11,302 bases of DNA from an uncultured Bacteroidales bacterium (GTDB lineage Bacteria > Bacteroidota > Bacteroidia > Bacteroidales > UBA932): the NCBI GenBank assembly GCA_934725285.1, contig CAKVBK010000055.1, positions 1-11,302 of the forward strand, written 5' to 3'. The notes under the pieces are model-generated. The model made no database searches. It saw nothing but the letters and a program-made list of their open reading frames with translations, and had not been told where the DNA came from. This document shows, piece after piece, positions 6,352 through 11,302 of the stretch (position 1 is its first letter; each line of letters opens with the position of its first letter). The position numbers and the translations under genes were made by a program.

Positions 6352-8421
6352 ATGGAGTTCCTCGAACTTCTTGCTCCGGCAAAAAACGCTGACATCGGCA
6401 TCGCGGCAATCGACTGCGGTGCCGATGCCGTGTATATCGCCGGACCGGCGTTCGGGGCACGACAGGCCGCCGGAAACTCGATGGAGGACATCCGGAGGCT
6501 CACCGAATATGCCCACAGATTCGGCGCGCGCATATTCATGACACTCAACACGATTCTCTTCGATGAAGAACTCGCCGAGGCTGAACGGCTTCTTGCCGGG
6601 GCGAAGGCCGCAGGAGTGGACGCCATCATCGCACAGGACCTTGCCGTCTGGAAACTGACTGACATGCCGATCCACGCATCGACACAGTGCGCCATAAGGA
6701 CTCCTGGGAAGGCACGGCTTTACGAAAGCCTTGGGGCCTCACGGCTCGTTCTGGAAAGGGAGATGTCATTGGAGCAGATCAAGGCCGTGCGCGAGGCGGT
6801 GGACTGCGAGCTGGAGTTCTTTGTGCACGGAGCCCTGTGTGTCTGCTACAGCGGACAATGCTACTTGTCTGAACGAATCGCCGGGCGAAGTGCCAACCGG
6901 GGAGAATGCATCCAGGCGTGCAGGTCTCTCTATGACCTTGTGGACGAATCAGGGAACGTTCTGGTGCGGAACAAGGCCCTGCTGTCGCTCAAGGACTACA
7001 ACCTCAAGGACAGGCTGGCGAATCTTGCGGAGGCGGGAATATGCTCGTTCAAGATCGAGGGGCGGCTGAAGAGCATCTCCTACGTGCGGAATGTCGTAAG
7101 GGCATATTCATTGGCATTGGACGAATTGGTCGCGGCGAATCCGGAAAAGTACCGCAGGGTTTCGTTCGGGCGCTCGGAAGGCGGATTCACGCCGGATCTG
7201 GGAAAGACGTTCAACCGAGGCTACACGCAACTGTATCTGGACGGGAAACGGTCAGTCGGTTGGTCTTCAATGGACGCACCGAAATCAATCGGAGAGGAAA
7301 TCGGGACGGTGGTTTCCATCGCCACCGCCAAAGATTCCGCAAACCGATCCGCCCGTGGCTCAGCAAGCAGCCGCGAGACCGGAAGAAACGTCACAATAGC
7401 TGTCAAGATGAAGAATCAGACCGTCCGGCTTCAGAACGGGGACGGGTTCTCTTTCCTGTCTAAAGGCCGCGGAGAGGTTGTCGGTTTCCGTGGCGATGTC
7501 TGCCTGGGAAACAGCATAACGTGCAGGAATGTCGCCCCGGGACTCTATCCAGGTGCGAAACTGTACCGCAATCTCAGCAGCGCTTTCGAGAAGGTACTCG
7601 ACTCCAACCTGCCGGTCAGGAGGATTCAGGTGGCGGTGGACATTTTGATTGTTGTGCCAAACAGACAGCCATACTTACTGAAAATCAGCGCGACAGCACA
7701 AGATGGGCGATGTGTGACACTTGAACGTGAAGCCGGAGAACGTGCGGCGGAGAACCCCGAAAGGATGCGCGGAATGTTCGCCACCCAGATCTCAAAGGCC
7801 ACGGGAATATATTCATTCGCCCTCCGTTCGCTTGAAGTCAAGACCCCTGATGGCTTGCTGCCGTTCCTTCCGGCCTCCGCGCTGAACGCGGTCAGACGGG
7901 ATCTCGCCGCCGCCTTGGATGAAGTACCTTGCCGGGCGGTTCCTCTGCCTACTGGCAAAAACGCATACGGTCCCGGAATCGCAAAAGTCATTTACAACCG
8001 GGAAAACGCCATCGATGATCCCGCTTACACGTCCGGGGGCCAAGACAAGATGCAAATTCTGTCACAAGTAGCTGATATTCAAGAATCGGCATCGGACGGC
8101 ATCCATCTTTCGTACAAGGCGGACATCGCCAACCACATCGCCCGTGAGATGTACGTCGAACTGGGAGCAAATCAGGCCGACGATGCTTTTGAGATCTCTC
8201 ACCGCCCCGACGCTGAACTTATGCGCACCAAGTACTGCATACGTCATGAGCTTGGTCTTTGCCCCATCCGGCAGCGAACCTGCATGCATCAAGATCAGTA
8301 CATTTTATCTACCGGTACCACAGCCAACCCTCCCAGACACTTATATCTTGCCAACAACGGCAAACGCTACTCCCTATCCTTCGACTGCTCAAACTGTGAG
8401 ATGGCAGTCAGCCAAGAATAG
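6352..8421 (+). CDS. U32 peptidase-family protein, RlhA/YdcP-like
   Basis: The 689-residue protein carries the U32 signature EFFVHGALCVCYSGQCYLS at about residues 154-172, followed by GECIQACRSLYDL near 184. The cysteines in ALC, GQC, GEC and QAC are the usual 4Fe-4S ligands. U32 proteins were called collagenases, but characterised members (RlhA, TrhP, UbiU/UbiV) are oxygen-independent hydroxylases of RNA or quinone. The length is close to E. coli RlhA, which hydroxylates 23S rRNA, so an RNA-hydroxylation role is my inference. The N-terminus MEFLELLAPAKN is typical. Residues about 324-346 form a Ser/Ala/Arg-rich linker. The C-terminus adds a second Cys-rich segment (KYCIRHELGLCPIRQRTC and FDCSNCEM) characteristic of Bacteroidetes homologues. 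It sits 3 bases after the TPR gene. A true protease activity is unlikely. Confidence 0.9.
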   Translation: MEFLELLAPAKNADIGIAAIDCGADAVYIAGPAFGARQAAGNSMEDIRRLTEYAHRFGARIFMTLNTILFDEELAEAERLLAGAKAAGVDAIIAQDLAVWKLTDMPIHASTQCAIRTPGKARLYESLGASRLVLEREMSLEQIKAVREAVDCELEFFVHGALCVCYSGQCYLSERIAGRSANRGECIQACRSLYDLVDESGNVLVRNKALLSLKDYNLKDRLANLAEAGICSFKIEGRLKSISYVRNVVRAYSLALDELVAANPEKYRRVSFGRSEGGFTPDLGKTFNRGYTQLYLDGKRSVGWSSMDAPKSIGEEIGTVVSIATAKDSANRSARGSASSRETGRNVTIAVKMKNQTVRLQNGDGFSFLSKGRGEVVGFRGDVCLGNSITCRNVAPGLYPGAKLYRNLSSAFEKVLDSNLPVRRIQVAVDILIVVPNRQPYLLKISATAQDGRCVTLEREAGERAAENPERMRGMFATQISKATGIYSFALRSLEVKTPDGLLPFLPASALNAVRRDLAAALDEVPCRAVPLPTGKNAYGPGIAKVIYNRENAIDDPAYTSGGQDKMQILSQVADIQESASDGIHLSYKADIANHIAREMYVELGANQADDAFEISHRPDAELMRTKYCIRHELGLCPIRQRTCMHQDQYILSTGTTANPPRHLYLANNGKRYSLSFDCSNCEMAVSQE

Positions 8422-8472
8422 CAAGGCTCCATACAAGGCACGGCTGAAAAATGACTGACTCTATGAAGCCGA

Positions 8473-8920
8473 CTACGGCTCAAGGGTCGGCACAGGAATG
8501 TAATATGGGGTTCCGTGATCGTGGTGAGATTCCACATAAGCCGTCAGACGGTTGATTTCCTCTGCGCTGATGCCAGCACCTTGAGGCGAAACGCCTCTAC
8601 ACCGGCCTGGAAGATCATATCTCAGCTGCCGATAGGATTCTCAGCTTCCGGAGTGCCAAGGATTGTCCGAGAGTCTGTTTTGGACACGGTTCTGACTGCG
8701 ATTCTGGTCGGGAAGCTTGCCTAGATGAGGTCTGCGATGACATTCTGGGAAGGCCTCTGGGTAGCCATGATGACATGGATTCCGATGGCCCTCCCCTTCT
8801 GTGCCAACCGGATGAATGCATTACAAACAAGCTCTTTTCCTGCTGCTCACCTCGGCAATCCGGACAAGTTCGATTGCTTGCGGTCCGGGCACCGGTTTGA
8901 GAGTGAAAAACTTCAGCTAC
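8473..8920 (-). pseudogene. Decayed fragment of an FtsK/SpoIIIE-type DNA translocase
   Basis: Read on the minus strand from about 8850 down, the sequence encodes [19 protein letters not shown], then [20 protein letters not shown], a stop, SFPTRIAVRTVSKTDSRTI, a stop, and DMIFQAGVEAFRL. This is the FtsK/SpoIIIE motor domain: the helix after Walker B, the ATQRPS motif, the SRTIL segment and the GxGDM loop. TAG at 8723-8721 replaces the Lys of the KANF/KASF motif and TGA at 8624-8622 the Gly before DM. A one-base deletion near 8583 shifts the frame into GAGISAEEINRLTAYVES and PYYIPVPTLEP, ending at TAG (8475-8473). Further upstream (about 8850-8920) a Walker-B-like AIELVRIAEV is only loosely recognisable and out of frame. 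The Walker A half and the DNA-reading gamma domain are not present. The upper boundary is approximate. It could derive from a chromosomal ftsK copy or a mobile element's FtsK-like gene; the sequence does not decide. Confidence 0.85.
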
Positions 8921-9106
8921 GATCACTTCTTCCAAGGAGAATAGCGGTGCTGTCTGACTGAAGAAGCGGGAAGAAAATGAAGATTATTTCACCCCGAAGA
9001 ACATTTCAACTAAATTAAAACATCTATTATGCAATATTCCAGAGATTGATGATTTAGAAGAAATGTAGAACGTCCAAAGAGACTTGCATTAAAGATTAAA
9101 GACATT
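8921..9106. other. Gene-free AT-rich leader before the barrel gene
   Basis: No intact gene, RNA gene or repeat is visible. The last hundred bases are AT-rich and must hold the promoter of the 9107 gene, but I find no TAnnTTTG box. Together with 8422-8472 and the FtsK remnant this makes 685 bases without a functional gene. Confidence 0.5.
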
Positions 9107-9703
9107 ATGAAACCATCTATGACCAAGATCAGAAAAACACTCATGACACTGGTGGGGTTGCTGGCATTCTGCTTTGCCGGGCACTCACAGACAGGAAGTC
9201 AGTACAAAGTTCACGAAATCAGTGTAGGAGTCTCACCTGTTCCCTTCTGGGCCAGTGTCATGACAGATTGGGAGTGGAACGATGACAAAGGCATCATAGG
9301 AAATGTCTACGGAGAAAAGCACGGAAAGGCAAGGAAAGTCCCGATGATCTCCGTCGCCTACAACCACTATCTGAAAAAATGGTTGTCCCTCAACACCAGG
9401 CTATCATACTCTGGGCAATATAGTTATATCTACTCTGGAGCAGACTCTAAACGCGACCGTCTGGATGTCAGCGCCAGCCTGACGCTGATAGAGATGGTCA
9501 ATTTCACCTATCTGAACAAAGAAAATGTCAGGCTGTATTCTTCCGTAGGACTGGGGCTGTCAGCCTATAGCGGAACTTTGCTGCCTGCCATCCAACTCTC
9601 CTACTTCGGAGTGTCCTTCGGAAAGAAATTCTTCGGATTCGCGGAACTGGGCGGAGGGACCGAGTACTTTGCCGTTCACGGAGGCTTAGGCTACAGATTT
9701 TAG
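9107..9703 (+). CDS. Small outer-membrane beta-barrel protein, function unknown
   Basis: The 198-residue product has a signal peptide (MTKIRKTLMTLVGLLAFCFAGHSQ from the second Met). The mature part is made of alternating polar/aromatic strands such as LSLNTRLSYSGQYSYIYSG, LDVSASLTLIEMVNFTYL and VRLYSSVGLGLSAYSG. It ends in GLGYRF with a C-terminal phenylalanine, the usual signal for outer-membrane barrel insertion. The length suits an eight-stranded barrel. I use the ATG at 9107; the ATG at 9119 gives an equally good signal peptide. There is no ligand or transport motif. It stands 80 bases before a lipoprotein gene on the same strand, and the two probably function together. Base use appears less GC-rich than in the U32 and TPR genes. 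I recognise the architecture, not a named family. Confidence 0.8.
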   Translation: MKPSMTKIRKTLMTLVGLLAFCFAGHSQTGSQYKVHEISVGVSPVPFWASVMTDWEWNDDKGIIGNVYGEKHGKARKVPMISVAYNHYLKKWLSLNTRLSYSGQYSYIYSGADSKRDRLDVSASLTLIEMVNFTYLNKENVRLYSSVGLGLSAYSGTLLPAIQLSYFGVSFGKKFFGFAELGGGTEYFAVHGGLGYRF

Positions 9704-9783
9704 AAGTTTGACCTGTCTGAAATGATCCGCATGAGATGAAAGACTCAAACAGAATGAATTTAACAATACCAACCAGAAATAAA

Positions 9784-10464
9784 ATGAAACGATCAATTCA
9801 AATCTTAGCGATAATATCATTAGCGTTGTGCTCATGCATAAAGGACGACAACTGGCCGACAAAGGAAGAAAACCTGAACAATGCCGCCACCCAGATCTTC
9901 AGTCAGACAGTCCAGGACGCGGTCAGCATGCTTAGGTTCTGCGAATTGTTCCAGGAATATCTTGACGCGCCTGGAGAGGAGAAGATTCTCGAGAAATATG
10001 AGACAATCCGGAAAAATGTGACGAAAAAGAACGATGGGACCTACGAGGTGTACGACTGCGACTCGTTCCGTCCGAACGAGATTCCTTTCAATAAAAAGGG
10101 TGGGGCCATCACAGTAGAAAAATACTATTACGTTCTTACACTGATGTGTACCGGAGAAGGAGAATGGGAAATCCGGCGGATCATCAGAGATGGATGGCAC
10201 TGGTACATGCCGGACGATGTCATAACCTACACGGTCACTTACAGGAAAATCTCAGAGGGTCCGTACATAGGCGAAGCTTCCGCCAACGGAACAGTCATCA
10301 GCTACAATGACGACACCAAGAACTACTCCGCCAAATTCAGCACTGACGGTGGACTCAAGTACATCAGCAGCAACACCTGCACAGGAATATTCAGAATCGA
10401 GACGTTTGATGCAAGCGGCAGATCCCTTGATGAATATGCCCTCAGGATCGGAGAGGGTTCTTAA
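9784..10464 (+). CDS. Lipoprotein with surface-export-like signal, function unknown
   Basis: The ATG at 9784 gives a 226-residue product beginning MKRSIQILAIISLALCSC, a lipoprotein signal peptide with an acceptable lipobox (LCSC) and Cys18 as the lipidated residue. The next residues, IKDDNW, put Lys-Asp-Asp directly after the cysteine. In Bacteroidota such K(D/E)2 motifs act as an export signal that sends lipoproteins to the cell surface, so surface display is a fair inference. In-frame codons from 9736 add an unlikely polar leader. The mature protein has an N-terminal helical stretch (about residues 30-80) and then beta-rich sequence, for example EKYYYVLTLMCTGEGEWEIR and VITYTVTYRKISEGPYIG. 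I recognise no enzyme motif. It follows the barrel gene and ends 66 bases before a terminator hairpin. Confidence 0.8.
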   Translation: MKRSIQILAIISLALCSCIKDDNWPTKEENLNNAATQIFSQTVQDAVSMLRFCELFQEYLDAPGEEKILEKYETIRKNVTKKNDGTYEVYDCDSFRPNEIPFNKKGGAITVEKYYYVLTLMCTGEGEWEIRRIIRDGWHWYMPDDVITYTVTYRKISEGPYIGEASANGTVISYNDDTKNYSAKFSTDGGLKYISSNTCTGIFRIETFDASGRSLDEYALRIGEGS

Positions 10465-10530
10465 CTTGGATGCGATGGTACGTAGTAATATGCGCCCACA
10501 GCGTCCGATGCGACAGCAAATAACTCATTA

Positions 10531-10592
10531 TCAGTTCAGTAAGCACTTGTCTTCAGTCGTCTTCGTCTAAAGACAAGTGCTTATTTGACTGA
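10531..10592. terminator. Long hairpin between convergent genes, probable bidirectional terminator
   Basis: TAAGCACTTGTCTT (10540-10553) pairs perfectly with AAGACAAGTGCTTA (10570-10583). Pairing continues outward to about 10531 and 10592, with one mismatch (C10537-T10586) and two G-T pairs. The loop is 16 bases. It lies 66 bases after the lipoprotein stop and 12 before the TolC-like stop, so it can end transcripts from both sides. Flanking T-runs are weak. Confidence 0.75.
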
Positions 10593-10603
10593 ATATAAAG
10601 GGC

Positions 10604-11302
10604 TTATATAGCGCCCGAGTCAGGCTGGTCAAGGCGGCCGGTGGCGCGGAGGTAGTCGGTGAAGGAGATGTGGTACCGGGTGACGGCTTCGACGAGGTTG
10701 CTTTTGGACTGGTGCCACTGGAAGCGGGCGGTCAGGTAGTCGGAAAGAGGGCACATCGAGGCGGAGTAACGGTTGGAGACCACACGGAGATTCTCCTCGG
10801 ACTGGGCCAGGGCGTCTTTCGCGCAGGAAATCAACGCACGGCTGTCACGCAGGTTTGTCTCGGCCTGACGGGCCTCAAGGGTCATCAGTTTCTCGTTTTT
10901 CTGATAGTCCAGGACAGCGTTGGAGACATCGGCCTTGGCCTTGCGGACTTTGTTGTAGCCTTCTCCCCAATGGAAGATCGGGATGGAGAGGGACAGCATG
11001 GCCGCGCACATTCCTTTCTGGAGTTTCTGCTCGTACGGGACGTAGGTACCGTTGCCAGCATCCACCATGGAACTCAGCTTGATGTTGCCGTAGTTCATGT
11101 AGGTGCCCACAACGGCAAGCGAAGGAAGGTACTCCCCTCTCGTCATCCGGACTTGGTTCTTGGCCATATCAATCTGGACCTGAAGGAGTTTGAGTTCCGG
11201 CCTTGAGTCCACGGATAAGGCCGAAACATCATCCGAAAGACAGGTTTCGACATCTGACAGAAAAGCGTCACCGGTGACTATCTGTGTGTCGAACGGGACA
11301 CC
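10604..11302 (-). CDS. TolC-family outer-membrane efflux protein, C-terminal part (cut by window edge)
   Basis: The last 232 codons are present and the reading frame stays open to the right edge; a Met-like GTG at 11212 is only an internal Val. The segment begins GVPFDTQIVTGDAFLSDV and continues through SRPELKLLQVQIDMAKNQV and RGEYLPSLAVVGTYMNYG, the pattern of a TolC/outer-membrane factor repeat: a helix, then YLPSLxxxGxY entering the beta-barrel. The final part is long amphipathic helix (LTLEARQAETNLRDSRALI, YLTARFQWHQSKSNLVEA), ending YLRATGRLDQPDSGAI. Such proteins form the trimeric outer-membrane channel of RND or ABC-driven export systems. The inner-membrane pump and periplasmic adaptor would lie outside this window. 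It converges on the lipoprotein gene and shares the hairpin at 10531-10592. Confidence 0.92.
   Translation of the reverse strand, partial: GVPFDTQIVTGDAFLSDVETCLSDDVSALSVDSRPELKLLQVQIDMAKNQVRMTRGEYLPSLAVVGTYMNYGNIKLSSMVDAGNGTYVPYEQKLQKGMCAAMLSLSIPIFHWGEGYNKVRKAKADVSNAVLDYQKNEKLMTLEARQAETNLRDSRALISCAKDALAQSEENLRVVSNRYSASMCPLSDYLTARFQWHQSKSNLVEAVTRYHISFTDYLRATGRLDQPDSGAI

Larger units (their letters stand above)
195..10439. repeat. Dispersed word GAATATGC (core of ATGAATATGC), eleven copies
   Basis: Copies of ATGAATATGC are at 1766-1775, 6080-6089 and 10430-10439 on the plus strand and 195-204, 4750-4759, 6530-6539 and 7102-7111 on the minus strand. The shorter GAATATGC is also at 2061-2068, 6505-6512 and 7037-7044 (plus) and 2309-2316 (minus). 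The base to the 3' side is usually C or T. Copies fall in several genes and in two intergenic gaps (1766 and 2061). Confidence 0.65.

Noticed and set aside
8615..8935. Minus-strand open frame of 106 codons
   Set aside because: It is rich in Ser, Arg and Cys with no domain, and it overlaps the FtsK remnant in a different frame; the FtsK blocks explain this sequence better.
8515..8961. Two plus-strand open frames in the gap after the U32 gene
   Set aside because: Both are antisense to the FtsK remnant and have no recognisable motif or promoter.
10670..11206. Plus-strand open frame of 178 codons
   Set aside because: Antisense shadow of the clearly coding TolC-like gene, made possible by its GC-rich codons.
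11210..11212. GTG at 11212 as start of the TolC-like gene
   Set aside because: The frame remains open upstream with typical TolC sequence, so this is an internal Val codon.
1..11302. CRISPR array, tRNA or rRNA gene, intact transposase
   Set aside because: No regularly spaced direct repeats, cloverleaf, rRNA segment or transposase motif was seen on either strand.

Overview
The window looks like chromosomal DNA from a member of the Bacteroidota, most likely Bacteroidales, with moderately high GC. Three things point there. The gene content is typical: a long U32 peptidase-family protein ending in the FDCxNCEM motif, a DUF3109 Cys-rich protein, a DUF2007 protein, M16-like and TolC-like envelope proteins, and a lipoprotein with a Lys-Asp-Asp export-like signal. 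The divergent intergenic regions carry TAnnTTTG (-7) boxes. Most genes lack a strong Shine-Dalgarno sequence.

Layout from left to right. The start of hemW runs off the left edge on the minus strand (1-292). It follows, after 3 bases, a membrane-anchored coiled-coil protein (296-1210, minus). A short two-promoter spacer separates that pair from two small plus-strand genes: a two-helix membrane protein (1292-1762) and a DUF2007 protein (1834-2052). A strong pair of hairpins (2067-2137) ends this unit where it meets a minus-strand operon. That operon holds a degenerate M16 peptidase homologue (2763-5294) followed by an overlapping DUF3109 protein (2171-2779). From a second divergent promoter region (5295-5412) the plus-strand pair TPR protein (5413-6348) and U32 family protein (6352-8421) is transcribed.

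The stretch 8422-9106 has no intact gene. It holds a decayed fragment of an FtsK/SpoIIIE-type DNA translocase on the minus strand, with in-frame stops and a frameshift. Next come two unrecognised envelope genes on the plus strand: a small outer-membrane beta-barrel (9107-9703) and a lipoprotein with a surface-export-like N-terminus (9784-10464). They look like an accessory pair. A long hairpin (10531-10592) separates them from the C-terminal part of a TolC-family efflux protein on the minus strand, which runs off the right edge.

The most unusual signal is not a gene. The octamer GAATATGC occurs about eleven times in 11.3 kb, seven of them as the decamer ATGAATATGC. The copies lie on both strands, in different reading frames and in two intergenic gaps. 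This resembles an uptake-type or other genome-wide signal word. Counts were made by eye and need a whole-genome test.
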